DNA from: Saururus chinensis
Lineage: Eukaryota > Streptophyta > Magnoliopsida > Piperales > Saururaceae
NCBI GenBank assembly: GCA_035235625.1
Contig: CP141141.1
Span: 25,479,968 to 25,543,967 of the forward strand
Length of the DNA stretch: 64,000 nt
Reading direction: 5' to 3'
Position numbers and translations under genes: made by a program. How positions within the stretch are numbered: position 1 is the first letter of the stretch; every line of letters starts with the position of its first letter. The notes under the pieces were generated by a model that was not told where the DNA came from, did no database searches, and was given only the letters and a program-made list of their open reading frames with translations. Below, one piece after another: positions 1 through 12,404 of the stretch.

Positions 1-318
1 TTCTTTAAAAAAACTAAGTATACATTCGTGACGAACTTAGCTACTTTGTTCTAAAACTAGTTAAGCGAATAAAGTCACATAAGTTAAGGAAGAACGGTCA
101 AATTGTGGCATCGCTTAATCTATTTTATTCGTAATTACGAACATAAAAAATGATTGGGAGGCTTTTTAAAACTTTAAATGATATAACAATTTGAACACAT
201 TCTTACCGAACTTCGGTTTTAATCGATGAAAAGGATATAACTATACCAAAAGTTGTCCAATTTGTTCGTCGTTTAGTTAATTTGATTTGTTCTTACTAAC
301 TTAGTAAATGAGTACATA
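1..318 (-). repeat. 319-bp satellite, reverse orientation
   Basis: This is one monomer of the window's main satellite, read in the orientation where GGTTTTAATCGAT precedes AAAAGGATATAAC. It contains the diagnostic words CTAAAACTAGTTAAGCGAAT near 51 and TAATTACGAAC near 131. It is the only reverse-oriented satellite left of 21.7 kb, so a polarity switch follows directly. The array continues beyond the window start. Confidence 0.9.
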
Positions 319-420
319 TACATACATATACAGAACAAAATACAAGTTAATTATAAGGAACAACTTGATTTTTCTATGCAAAACAAAAGTAGAAATCGCA
401 GAAAAATCCGGGTCATTACA
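319..420. other. non-satellite spacer at satellite polarity switch
   Basis: About 100 bp of AT-rich sequence that does not match the satellite. It sits between a reverse-oriented monomer on the left and a forward-oriented monomer on the right, so it forms the loop of a large imperfect palindrome. I see no gene, terminal repeat or target duplication in it. The left edge carries a short run of ACATAT repeats. Confidence 0.6.
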
Positions 421-1924
421 CTTATTTACTAAGTTCATAAGAACGAATCAAACGCACTAAACGATGAACCAATCGGGCCACTTCTGGTCTAGTTATATCA
501 TTTTAATCGATTAAAACCGGAGTTTGTTAAGAATGTTCATAAATTGTTATATCATTTTATGTTTAAAAAGACCTCTTAATCATTTATTATGTTCGTAATT
601 ATGAATCAAATGGCGAAAGCAATTCTACAATTTGACCGTTCTTCAATAACTTATGTAAATTTATTCACTTAACTAGTTTTAGAACAAAGCACCCAAGTTT
701 GTCACAAATGTATATTTAGTGGTTTTAAAGAACTACGTACTCATTTACTTAGTTCGTAAGAACAAATCAAATGCACTAAAGGATGAACCAATCAGACCAC
801 TTTTACTCTAGTTATATTCTTTTAATCGATTAAAATCGAAGTTCATTAAGAATATGGACAAATCGTTATATTATTTACAGTTTATAAAGTCCTCCTGATC
901 ATTTATTACGTTCATAATTATAAATCAAATTGCGAAAGCGATGCCACAATTTGACCATTCTTCCATAACTGATGTAATTTTATTCATTTAACTAGTTTTA
1001 GAACAAAACACCTAAGCTCGTCACGAATGTATATTTAGTGGTTTTAAAGAATTACATACTCATTTACTAAGTTCGTAAAATTGCATCAAACCTACTAAAT
1101 GACGAACCAATCGGACAACAATTAGTCTAGTTATATCCTTTTAATCGATTAAAACCGAAGTTCGTTAAATATGTGCACAAATCAATATATCGTTTAAAGT
1201 TTAAAAAGTCCTCCAAATTATTTATTATGTTTGTAATTATGAACCAAATGGGGAAAACAATTCCACAATTTGACCATTCTTCATTAGCTTATGTAATTTT
1301 ATTTGCTTAACTATTTTTAGAAGAAAGCACCCAAGTTCGTCACGAATGTATATCTAGTTGTTTTAAAGAACTATGTACTCATTTATTGTGTTCGTAAGAA
1401 TAAATCAAACAGACTAAATGAATCTAGTTATATCCTTTTAATCGATTAAAACAGAAGTTCGTTAGGAATGTGCAAAAATCATTATATTGTTTAAAGTTTA
1501 AATAGTCCTCCCAATAATTTATTACATTCCTAATTACGAATTAAATGGCGAAAGTGATGCCATAATTTGACTGTTCTTCCTTAACTTATGTAATTTTATT
1601 CGCTTAATTAGTCTTAGAATAAAGCACATAAGCTCGTCACGAAAGTATATTAGTTGTTTAAATAAATATGTACTCATTTACTAAGTTTGTAAAAATGAAT
1701 CAAATGCACTAAACGACGAACTAATCAAACCACTTCTAGTCTAGTTATATCATTTTAATCGATTAAAATCAATGTTTGTTAAGAATGTTTACAAATCGTT
1801 ACATCATTTATAGTTTCAAAAGTCCTCCCAATCATTTGTTATGTTGATAATTAAGAATCAAATGGAAAAAGTGATGTCACAATTTAACCGTTCTTCCTTA
1901 ACTTATGCAAATTTATTCGCTTAT
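421..1924 (+). repeat. 319-bp satellite array, forward orientation
   Basis: About 4.5 monomers in the orientation ATCGATTAAAACCGAAGTTC. Monomers differ from each other mainly by C/T and G/A changes and short indels. A shortened monomer lies near 1,405-1,435, where the GACGAACCAATCGGACCAC part is missing. The array is broken off at CGCTTAT by an LTR element. Confidence 0.9.
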
Positions 1925-3396
1925 TGTCGTTAAATTTTAATTGTTTACTCTAAAGCGCACGAATCTATAGTAATTAAGCAGTTAAATCGAGTGTCGATCT
2001 CACAGAGACTTGAAATTGGAAAACCAAATTTAATCTAACTCAAGTAAAACCCAAATTTAGTTATCAAATATAAAGATAATAACTTGACTATAGTAACTAA
2101 CAAAAATAAATAAGAACTTAAAGGCAGTTAAACTATCTAAATCAAAATTCTAAATATTTAATCTAAGAATTAGAAAGCAATGCAAAATAAATAGAACACT
2201 ATCAAATAAACAAAACACTAGGAAATATAACACTAGCAAATAAACGAAGTACTAGCAAATAAAAAAAGTACAAGGGCATAGGAATTGACATCATTAAATT
2301 ATAGAAACTCATACGAAAGATCATTAATTATTTTTTCCGCATTCATCTCATAATAATCTATACTTCAATCTTTGTTATTATGGAAAATATCATCATTAAG
2401 CTCTTATGTATAATAAAAAATACATTGCTCCTTCTCACTTCAAAAGATTAAAATCAAGTCATTAATTGTATCTACAATTTGCAAATCGTAACTAAAACCC
2501 AATTTCAATATTAAACAAGACAAAACCAAGTAAAAATTAAAGCGAACCAATTTAAATCATGAGAGAAGCATGAAGAAGCTCATATCCAAATCATTCTCAT
2601 CAATTAAAGAGGTAGAAATAATTAACATTAAATCCACCGTTTAAGAAAAATTAATCAAGTATCATGATCATGAAATTCTATAATTTAATGAAGCTTCATC
2701 GAAGCCCTAGCAAAAAGGATTTAGCTACTCATTAACATAAAAAATAAAATTTACATTGAATAAAGTAGAAAGAAACTTACAACTTAGAAGAAAAATACTA
2801 AAAATTTTGGACTGCTACAGTACTGATGAATAGTACGAACAACACATTGGAGCTTCTTGAAGGAAGATGATGGCCAAACCCTTCTTTACAATTGGCTCTT
2901 CTCCCTAGGTCATCCCATACCTTTTTATACTATCAAGAGCAAGTCTCAATCAAGTAAGTACCTAAGTTTGTTTTTCCATTAATGAGAATGGGGCCCACTG
3001 CTACAACATTCATAATTGATTCACCTTCTCAATTTCATCATTTCCTCAATTGGTCTTCCGGTTTTGAGACTTCTTCTCTTGTTTCCCACTTTGTTGTATT
3101 CTATCTTTGGCACTTTCCTTAATTAAGACATCTTTCTTTTTATAAGCTCTTCCCTAATTCAACTCTAACCAACTTCTCTATTCCTCTTTTTGGTTCTTTC
3201 CTCATTTAAGGCTTTCCATTCTTTATAGTTTTTATTTCTAAGCACTTGACCATCCACTTAGTTTTGGCAATGGAATTTTCCAACTCATCAAACCTTATAA
3301 AATAGAATTAAACTCTAATAAGCCAATATTAATATAAAATCAACCCTAAAATACATAAAATTAGGGTACATAAATAGTTATATTACGTGCATATCA
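1925..3396 (-). mobile_element. LTR of a Ty3/gypsy-like retrotransposon (3' LTR, minus strand)
   Basis: Read on the minus strand this segment begins TGATATGCACG at 3,396 and ends ACGACA at 1,925, giving TG..CA termini and about 1,472 bp. Next to its minus-strand start is a purine-rich stretch (GGTTGGGGATATT, just above 3,396) that fits a polypurine tract preceding a 3' LTR. The plus-strand start contains TTTACTCTAAAGCGCACGAA, a layout also seen in the nested LTR at 10,983. No coding region is visible. The partner LTR is absent from the window. Confidence 0.65.
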
Positions 3397-4925
3397 AATA
3401 TCCCCAACCTATATTTAGCTAGTCCTCGAGCAAAACCAAAATAAAAATAACAAAAACCAAAACTAACTACTCTACTTTTGTAGGAAATCTCGATTGCATT
3501 TAGTATATGCAACAAGCCTTAAACCCCTAGCTTACACTAGTGGATGAGTTATAGTCTCGTGAGGGTTTGCAGTGAATCTACCTACAAAATTCAAAATCAA
3601 ACAGATAAAAGAAAATTAAAACCACAGAAAATTCACAAATCAACTCTTCCTAAACATGACTTTATTTAATAAAATTAATCATAAGTAAATGTAATGCATA
3701 ATACAACTTTTCTTTTGAAACAATAATTCATTCTAACAACTTCATATTGGTGGAAAATGCTCATACATCAATAGTTGTGTTAGAAATAGACATTGCCAAG
3801 TAATTATACAATCCCAATTTCATGAATCAAACAACTCAATGTGTCTCATGTCCACTCAGCGATTTCAATAACACTAAAAAGAAGACATTGACATCCATTC
3901 ATCTTAAAAAGATCATAATAAAGAATCATGCAAAACCTTCCTTGAAAAGTAAAACACCCTAGATCACCTAACAACCCAATCAGGATATAACTGCATAATG
4001 TCCTACTAGAATTTTATGCTAATCTCATATGGCATGTGTAAGGCTTAGCCTTCTTAAGCTTTCTATAAGATTATTGTAACAAGTTTTAGGCCAGTGACTC
4101 CCAATCCAGTTGGCTTAGGGCACTAGGTGTTAAAGCACCCGTCAAGTTTAATAACTTGAACCAAATAGGCTTCAAGGCTATACATATCATAAATTAGTCA
4201 ACTCTATCTTTTAACTCAAACACCCTATGCTTAGTAGGCACACCAAGTCTTGATCTACTCAATAGAGAGACTTTGATTTTTTGTATTTTTTACAATTTTT
4301 TTTCATTCTTTTTTTAATTCAATTTTTTTTCTCTCTTATTTTTTCTTCATTTTTTTTCTCCTGAGGACATTATACAATCAACCATAATTTTGTTGACATA
4401 AAATCCTAAACTATTCTACAAACCAAGAATAGTTAAGCCCAAAACTCTATTATGATAACCTGAATACTACTAGATCATACCAAAGTTTTACTCTCATAAG
4501 AAAGTAATTACTTAGATTTAATGATATCCACCAAGATGTAAGACTATAATCAAGGGCTCAAATTCTCACTTAGACAAATGTCTTTCAAAATTTTCAAAAT
4601 ATGAGTACAATAAACCAATATGATGTAATCAGAATTCAAAATCATTAAATCCATCAAGTCATATAAGCATATTCTTAATAGTATGATATCATTAAATAAA
4701 GTCACATATCTAAAAGAAGCATCAATGTAAATAAGCAAAATCATAAAATTAAAAAAAAACTAAATTTTTCAATTTTTTTTACTAAAACACATACTTTAAA
4801 AAAAATAAAAATCTCATTCTGCACCCCCAAACCTAAACTAAGCATTGTCCTCAATGTATAAAAGAAAATAAATACAATGCTTAAGATGAGAAAAGAGGAA
4901 AAAGAAGTGATAGTACCTTTGTTAA
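3397..4925 (-). mobile_element. 3' internal non-coding region of the same LTR element, truncated
   Basis: Read on the minus strand this contains ATTGAGGACAATGCTTAG followed by TTTGGGGGTGCAGA (about 4,825-4,860) and later CTCGAGGACTAGC (about 3,415-3,430), then the tract before the LTR. GAGGAC..TTTGGGG words of this kind are familiar from the 3' untranslated part of plant Ty3/gypsy elements. There is a T/A-rich stretch at 4,275-4,370. I find no gag or pol coding sequence. The distal end is cut off where satellite resumes near 4,926. About half a monomer is missing at this junction, so it is not a clean insertion site. Confidence 0.5.
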
Positions 4926-7079
4926 CGTGCTCATATGTACAAATCGTTATATCGTTTAAAGTTTAAATAAACCTCCTAATCATTTATTACGTTCATAATT
5001 ATGAATTAAATGAAGAAAGTGTTGCCACAATTTGACATTTCTTCTTTAACTTATATAATTATATTCGTTTAACTAGTTTTAAAACAAAGCACCCATGCTC
5101 ATCACAAATACATATTTAATTGTTTTAAAGAAATACATACTCATTTACTAAGTTTGTAAGAACGATTCAAATGCACTAAATGACGAACCAATCGGACCAC
5201 TTTTGGTCTAGTTATTTCCTTTTAATTGATTAAAACCAAAGTTCATTAAGAATGTGCATAAATCGTTATATCTTATAAAGTTTAAATAGACCTTCTAATC
5301 ATTAATAACGTTCATAATTATGAATAAATGACGAAAGTGATGCCACAATTTTACCGTTCTTCCTTAACTTATGTAATTTTATTCATTTAATTAGTTTTAA
5401 AACAAAGCACCAAAGCTCACCACGAATAAATATTTAGTTATTTCAAAGACGTACGTAGTTATTTACTAAATTCGTAAAAATGAATCCAATGCACTAAATG
5501 ACGAACTAATCGGACCACTTTTGGTGTAGTTATATCCTTTTAATCAATTAAAACTGAAGTTTGTTAAAAATGTGCACAAAACATGACATCATTAAAAGTT
5601 TAAAATACCTCTCAATCATTTATTACATTCGTAAGTACGAATCAAATGGCGAAAGCGATGCCACAATTTGACCGTTCTTCCTTAACTTACGTGATTTTAT
5701 ATGCTTAACTAGTTTTAAAATAAAGCACCAAAGCTCATCACAAATGTATATTTATTTGTTGTATAGAAATACGTACTCATTTACTAAGTTCGTAAAAATT
5801 AATCAAATGTACTAAACGATAAACCAATTGGACCACTTATGGTCTAGTTATATCCTTTTAATCGATTAAAACTGAAGTTCAATAAGAATGTGCACAAATC
5901 GTTATATCGGTTAAAGTTTAAATAGACATCCCAATAATTTATTACTTTCGTAATTACGAATAAAATGGCGAAAGCGATGCTACAATTTGACAGTTCTTCC
6001 TTAACTTATGTGATTTTATTCACTTAACTAGTTTTAGAGCAAAGTACCCAAGCTCGTCACAAATGTATATTTAGTTGTTTTAAAGAAATAAGTACTTATT
6101 TACAATGTTCGTAAGAATGAATTAAATGCACTAAACGATAAATAAATTAGACAACTTTTGGTCTAGTTATATCCTTTTAATTGATTAAAACTGAAGTTTG
6201 TTAAGAATGTGAACAAATTGTTATATCGTTTAATGTTTAAATGGATATCCCAATCACTTATTATGTTCGTAATTACGAATTAAATGGCAAAAGTGATGCC
6301 ACAATTTGATCGTTCTTCCTTAACTTATGTAATTTTATTCGCTTCACTAGTTTTAGAACAAAGCACCAAAGCTTGTCACAAATGTATATTTAGTTGTTGT
6401 AAAGAATACATACTCATTTACTAAGTTTGTAAAAATGAATCAAATGTACTAAACGACAAACCAATCGGACCACTTATGGTCTAGTTATATCATTTTAATC
6501 GATTCAACCCGAAGTTCATTAAGAATGTGCACAAATCGTTATATTAGTTAAAGTTTAAATAGACCTACCAATAATTTATTACTTTCGTAATTACGAATGA
6601 AATAGCAAAAGCGATGCCCCAATTTGACCTTTCTTTCATAACTTATGTAATTTTATTCGCTTAACTAGTTTTATAAGAAAGCACCCAAAATTGTCACAAA
6701 TGTATATTTAGTTGTTTTTAAGAACTACGTACTCATTTACTGGGTTTGTAAGAACGAATTGAACGCAGGAAAAGACAAAACAATCGGACCACTTTTTTCT
6801 AGTTATATCCCTTTAATCGATTAAAACCGAAGTTCGTTAAGAATGTAGACAAATCATTATATCATTTAAAGTTTATAAAGTCCTCCTTATCATTTATTAC
6901 GTTTGTTATTACGAATTAAATGGAGAAAGTGATGCTGCAATTTGACCATTCTTCCATAACTTATGTGCCTTTATTCACTTAACTAGTTTAACAAAGCACA
7001 CAAGCTCGTCATGAATGCATATTTAGTTGTTTTGAAGAAATAAGTACTAGTTTACTAAGTTCATAAGAACGAAACAAAC
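4926..7079 (+). repeat. 319-bp satellite array, forward orientation
   Basis: About 6.7 monomers. The dimeric layout is easy to see here: the dyad TTCGTAATTACGAA at 5,947 is followed by its degenerate partner TTCGTAAGAATGA at 6,108 (161 bp on) and by the next intact dyad at 6,266 (158 bp on). The ATTAAAAC words near 5,860, 6,181 and 6,500 confirm a period near 319 bp. The array stops at ACGAAACAAAC. Confidence 0.92.
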
Positions 7080-7529
7080 TGTAACACCCTGGCCCGGAAA
7101 CCAACTAGAGCTGGGGCTTCACAAGGGATAGCCCACCTTGCGGGCTATCCCGAAACGATAAAAACCAAAAATCCAGAACCAGGAGCGACGAATTCTGAGT
7201 GTGGGAGTCTTCATGTAACTCTACTCACTACAAAACTTTAGAGCTCCGTTACGCGTAGGCCAGAACAAACCTAATTTAATAGCATATTCGAATCAGGCCA
7301 ACGTTGCCTTGCCATTGGTTGTCTACGTACATATTGAAAAACATCCACAATGTTACTCCGATATGATCATATCCGTATGTAGTTCTGCCTATCAGCTACA
7401 ACATGCATCAAATTGTAAGACAATACATATGTATACCCAAATATTTGATCGGGGTTATACGAAAACCCATAAAACACCGGCAATACATATCTCGCTCTAT
7501 CATAGAAACAAGCACCACACGACCACCAT

Positions 7530-7775
7530 AACATGCCTCGCTCTACCTCAGAGCGGATCCATCACATTGATACATCTCGCTCCATCACTGAGATGAGACC
7601 ACATGCATCATACGTCTCACTCTATCACTGAGCGGAGACTACATGCACACCACACGTCTCGCTCTACCCCAGAACAAGATGACACACATTCACAGGTCTT
7701 GCTCTATCACTGAGCCAAGACCGGACACACACCACACGTCTTGCTCTACCCCAGAACGAGACGACACACATCATG
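7530..7775 (+). repeat. ~41-bp tandem repeats inside the LTR
   Basis: About six imperfect copies built round CGTCTCGCTCTACCCCAGA alternating with CGCTCTATCACTGAG. Starts lie near 7,568, 7,609, 7,651, 7,691 and 7,732, a spacing of about 41 bp. They sit in the presumed U3 region, where subrepeats are common in large plant LTRs. Confidence 0.7.
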
Positions 7776-8059
7776 GCATATAAGCATGGCATACCGATAG
7801 TATTCTATAATTTAAACGGGAGGTCAGAAACACTTAGTCCCCAGAAGTCTCACGACGTTGTATGCATTTGGGGTTGTTCCTTTCCAGGCATCCTCCCCCT
7901 TCAGATCTGGCGGCAACGGATGGAGCCTCCTCTAGCCTCCGCATGTTCCTCGCCTTGCACCGGAAGACGACACACAAACGCTCCCCTTCCCAGAGACTCT
8001 TCTCATTTTCTAAGCTCATGGGCGGCACACAGAAACTCCCATACTCGGGGATCTTCCTC

Positions 8060-8535
8060 ACACTATGTGACCCTTTGATAGAGGGCAGAGCCTCCCCTAC
8101 TCCGGGTCACCCTACTTGATTCGGCCCGGTGACAGAGGGTGAAGCCTCCTCTCTCTCTCTGGGCCGCTTATCTCTCTCTTCAGGGCACAAGATCGGCAAA
8201 TAGTGCCTACACTTGCCCCGTGCCTATCCTGCCCCTTCTTGACGATACTTAACATGTCGCGTGCCCATACACCGTGGACAAAACCCTCCTTACCTGGAGA
8301 CTCTTTTTCTTTCTGTGCTCGTAAGCAACAGACAAAACGTCCCTTTTCCCGGTGCTTTTCTCACACCATGTGGCCCTTTGGTGGAGGGCGAAGCCTCCCC
8401 TACTTTGGGCCACAACTCTCGATGCTGCCCAATGGTGGAGGACAGAGCCTCCTCTCTTTCCCGGGCTATTTCTCCCTCTCTCAGGGCAGGAGGGTGGTAG
8501 ACAGAGCCTCCTCATGTCCCAAGTCATTCCCTCCT
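8060..8535 (+). repeat. ~52-59-bp degenerate repeats inside the LTR
   Basis: The phrase GGAGGGCGAAGCCTCC and variants recur near 8,077, 8,129, 8,381, 8,433 and 8,492. Each is followed by a CT-rich segment and a GGGCC/CCGGGC word. Several long open frames in this stretch arise from the repeats and are not believable genes. Confidence 0.6.
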
Positions 8536-9285
8536 TCTAGGAGTGCCAACTAGAGGAATAAATCATGTCATTGAGTAGATCACCCTCGAATTAGCTAAAA
8601 ATGCCTCAAGAACGGAATAAAATGGACTCAAAACATGTCGGAAAACTCCTCTGAAAATTTGACCAGAATCCAAATTTATAGAGGAGGAGAGCGTAGGCGT
8701 ACGAAATGCCCAGTACTCATGCACGGCATCGCGCAGGGCCGGGCCCGAGTACGCGGGCATCGTCTCGCAGGTAGGGCTGACGTTCGGCCACCGATCGCAT
8801 GGGCCAGCAGGCACCACTCCACGCGGTGCTGCGCCATGCGTAGGGTGGTGCAACTGATGCCAGCCACTGGCGTCACTAATGATGTCAGCTATTTTGTCCT
8901 TACCTGATTAAAATAATATTTTTCTAATATTATTTTAATCCAAAAATACCCAAACTTCAACACGGGATAACTTCCTACCCCGAAGTTGGATTCGTGCATT
9001 CTTGGTACCGATGGACTCGTATTGATGAGCCCTTCAAAAAAGACCGCATATGGGTAAGTTATCCCACTCTTTTCAAGTGGGGCTGACCCCATGTGGCATG
9101 CTTCCTTAGGCCGTATCTGTCACTACTGACCTCCGGTTTACGTGATCTTTGATTCGTTACGCTCGTTACTTCGAGCTTTACCCGGCTACTCGGATTTCAT
9201 CCATTAAAACCCCTAAATACTTCTTTAAAATTACTGAATTACCCCAACCGCACAGGTCAGACTAACCAAAAAATGGGTCGTTGAG

Positions 9286-10044
9286 TAAATGCACTAAATG
9301 ACAAATCAATCGGACCACTTTTTGTTTAGTTATATATTTATAATTGATTAAAACCAAAGTTCGTGAAGAATGTGCACAAATCGTTATATCGTTTAAAATT
9401 TAAAAAGGCCTCCCATTCATTTGTAACGTTTGTAATTACAAATCAAATGCGAAAAGAGTTGCCACAATTTGACCGTTCTTCCTCAACTTATGTGATTTTA
9501 TTTGCTTAACTAGTTTTAGAAGAAAGTACCCAAGCTCATCACGAATGTATATTTAGTAGTTTTAAAGAAATATTTACTGATTTATGAAGTTTGTAAGAAC
9601 GAATTAAACGCAAAAATGACAAACCAATCAAACCACTTTTGGTCTAGTTATGTTATTTTAATTTATTTTAATCGATTATAACCGAAGTTCGTTAAAATTG
9701 TTCACAAATCGTTATATCATTTAAAGTTTAAAAAGTCCTCCCAATCATTTATTACGATCGTAATTACGAATGAAATGGAGAAAGTGATGCTACATTTTAA
9801 CTTTTCATCCTGAACTTATATGATTTTATTCGCTTAATTAGTTTTAGAACAAAGCACCAAAGCTCACAAATGTATATTTAGTTATTTTAAAAAAATATGT
9901 AGTCATTTACTAAGTTCGTAATAAGGAATCAAATGCACTAAACGTCGAACCAATTGGACCAATTTTGGTCAAGTTTTTTTCTTTTAATGGATTAAAACTG
10001 AAGTTTGTTTAGAATGTGTAAAAATCGTTATATCATTTAAAGTT
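9286..10044 (+). repeat. 319-bp satellite array, forward orientation
   Basis: About 2.4 monomers between the LTR element and the large MULE. A small local duplication, TTATTTTAATTTATTTTAAT, is seen near 9,654-9,673. The last 9 bases, TTTAAAGTT (10,036-10,044), are the target site duplicated by the MULE. Confidence 0.9.
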
Positions 10045-10125
10045 GAGTTTTTTCCATATTGCCTGGCCAAAAAATGAAATATTCCATATTCCCTGGATTT
10101 TAAACGGAAATGCCATATGACCTGG
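10045..10125 (+). repeat. MULE 1 left terminal inverted repeat
   Basis: It starts GAGTTTTTTCCATATTGCC and runs to TGCCATATGACCTGG. It matches the reverse complement of 17,196-17,276 with only a few differences. A weaker match continues inward (GGACTAAACTACCCCTGAC against GGACCAAAATACCCTTAGG on the other end), so the original inverted repeat was probably near 130 bp. Confidence 0.93.
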
Positions 10126-10579
10126 AATAATACGATATAAGCTAAAATTTGGACTAAACTACCCCTGACCGGAGGTAGGGTTTTATATCATGTTAAACCC
10201 TCACAAAGTCGCATTCATTGGCATACGACTTCAGACGCTGTCGATTCCTTCGAGTGAAAAACTCCGTTCCAATTAAAAACTCACTTCCAATTGGAAAGTC
10301 CTCTGATTGAGCACTGTATAAGCTGCGTGTGAGAAGATTTTGCGACCTATCCGATCAAAACATCGAAGATTAGGGATTTTCTGTTCTAGAATGAGTTTGA
10401 GTTTGCGAAGAACGTGTTTTGGAATGAGGGTTTCTCATAAGCTGAGTTTTGAAAGTGTACACCCCAAAGCTAGTTCTTGTTTGTAGTGCGGCGCATGTTT
10501 GTGGCGATTCCGAAAAAATAGCGGCCGAATGAGTGTTAAATCCGGCTCGGAGAACAATAGTAGAGGTTTCGATGTAAGA

Positions 10580-10800
10580 CCTTTTGGATATTTATATGCA
10601 CGATTTTTTATTTAGCGTGTACTCGAACACACGACATAGGTCGTCGAATCAGACTATCATTGCGTCAGAAAGACGATACGACATATATCGTGTTCTCAAT
10701 AAGACAGTGGAAACACGATGTTTAACCCTAATGGTGTCGTGTATGCGAGGGCCTATTAGCGTATATTCGATGACACGATAAATATACTTATCGTCTCTAT
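10580..10800. repeat. ATCGTGT..ACACGAT dyad cluster in PMD 5' leader (MULE 1)
   Basis: The leader upstream of the PMD start holds several short imperfect dyads: TATCGTGTTCTC with GAAACACGATG (about 10,684-10,718), GTGTACTCGAACACACGAC (about 10,617-10,635), and a GACACGATAAATA half near 10,771. The same words recur in introns of this element and of the other MULE copies but not in its exons. Confidence 0.6.
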
Positions 10801-10982
10801 CGAAATTAGTGAGAAAGTGTGAACCGACGCGGCTATTGATTATGGTATATATATATAATTTTTCAGACGTAAAGTTAGAGTATTACATCAAATGGCAGAG
10901 TCAGTGAAGGTTGCAGAAGAGAAGAAGAGAATCTACGGGAGAAGACCGGGTCTGGGAACAAATAGTTTCCCCGCTGGACTGC

Positions 10983-12404
10983 TGATCGTTTATAATTAAA
11001 CCCTTTGCAAGTGTACAAGGTAATTGTACTAGGATAAGTATTTAAGGGTTGTCGAACCTCATGGGTGGATAAATTGTTACTAAATCTAAAGAGGAATTTG
11101 CTAATTAAAAACTAGAAAGAACTTAAACTTAAATTAAGCAAAATAAAGGAATCAACTAGTTTAAAAGCAAGAGATTAATATAATGAAATTTACTTAGGAA
11201 ATCGAATCCACTATAGAACCATAACAATTCCTTAACTTTTAATCTAAATCTAGTGTGAATATGAACAAGTATTCTCAGCTACAAGCTAGAGTTACTTCAG
11301 AAAGAATCATTAATTAAATTTATAGCATGAACTATCTTTGACAATAGCACAAATCATCTACACTAAACTAGCTATAGGCATGACTCGTCTAATCTTAGTA
11401 TAACTCATCCAATTCATTAATTATCTGAACATTAAAATTATTGCATGACCATCTCATCTAAATCACATAAATTAGAATTGATACAAATATCAAAACCACA
11501 TCAATCTATCATCTACAAGATAATAAATCAACATAGATTTGAATAGACATGATCTCTTCCATTAAAAAGGAAATCTTTATCCTACAATTGTCATAATTCA
11601 CAACTGAGATCTAAATTAAAAAGAAAAGAAACTGAAACTCATCTATAGCTTCATCAACTCCTAAGTAAAAGAAAAGTCTAGCCTTCCATTGTAGAAGAAA
11701 GCACTTGAATCTCTATTGAAAGCTTTGAGTTCTCCTCCATCTTCTTCTTCTTTTTTCTCTCTAGAAAATTTACTAGCCAACCCTCAATTTTGAGCCAAAT
11801 ATGTCTTTATATAGGCATAAGAACTGTAGAAAGGAGTCTAATATGATAAGGAATCGAAATTGGCTTAAACAAGGAAACTGCGCGTTATCCCGTTTGAACG
11901 CTTATACTACATATTTCTCCAAAATCACGTTATCCCATTTGTTCCTTAAAAATGGCCCGTTCGATTGGCTACACTGTTTCTGCAATCTGGACAATTTTTT
12001 CTGGACAGTCTCGTGTCCAATTTCTGTTCCTTAAGCTCTTTCTTTCATGTCCATATTAGTTTCCAACTTGTTTATAACTCCGAAAGGTTATCCAAATCGC
12101 TTTAAAGCATGTCAAGACTATTTTGAATTATTCCAAACATCGTTCAAGTACTTCGATAAACTCATTTTACCTACAAAGCATTAAAACATCACATTTTAGA
12201 CATGTAGAATATAATTAAGATCTCAACTTAATTCAAATACATCCTAAAACTACTAATAACTCCCAAAATTAATTAATAATTAAACTAAAATATTAATATC
12301 TATCTTAACCTAAATAATCCATAACTAACTCTAAATTAACCTAATTTATGCTAGCAAATAAGGTAAAAAGACATATAAAATAGATATATATTTCATACTT
12401 ATCA
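10983..12404 (-). mobile_element. solo LTR nested in the PMD exon
   Basis: The insert runs TGAT..ATCA and is flanked by a perfect 5-bp duplication ACTGC (10,978-10,982 and 12,405-12,409), as expected for an LTR retrotransposon. The uninterrupted site can be read in the second MULE copy near 30,588 (GGACTGCATGTATCAAAAG). No internal region or second LTR is present, so it is a solo LTR of 1,422 bp. The minus-strand reading TGATAAGTATG.. and the TTTGCAAGTGTACAAGG word near its plus-strand start resemble the LTR at 1,925-3,396, suggesting a related family in the same orientation. Confidence 0.88.

Larger units (their letters stand above)
7080..9285 (+). mobile_element. long solo-LTR-like element (Ty3/gypsy type)
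   Basis: It begins TGTAACACCCTGGCCCGG, a typical plant Ty3/gypsy LTR start, and ends near GGGTCGTTGAG, which complements that start imperfectly. Satellite flanks resume in the same phase: CAAAC on the left and TAAAT on the right, a plausible but decayed 5-bp target duplication. GC content is much higher than in the flanks. A TATA-like AAATTTATAGAGG lies near 8,674-8,686, which would divide U3 from R/U5. No coding region is convincing; the open frames here overlap in several frames and follow internal repeats. A reversed piece of the same family lies at 30,886-31,240. Confidence 0.65.

Noticed and set aside
421..1924. CENP-B box or telomere repeats in the satellite
   Set aside because: No CGGG-containing CENP-B-like box and no TTTAGGG tracts were seen; a centromeric role remains only a hypothesis.
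7309..9092. A dozen overlapping open frames of 60-116 codons on both strands
   Set aside because: They follow internal repeats of a GC-richer LTR, overlap in all frames and show no family likeness.
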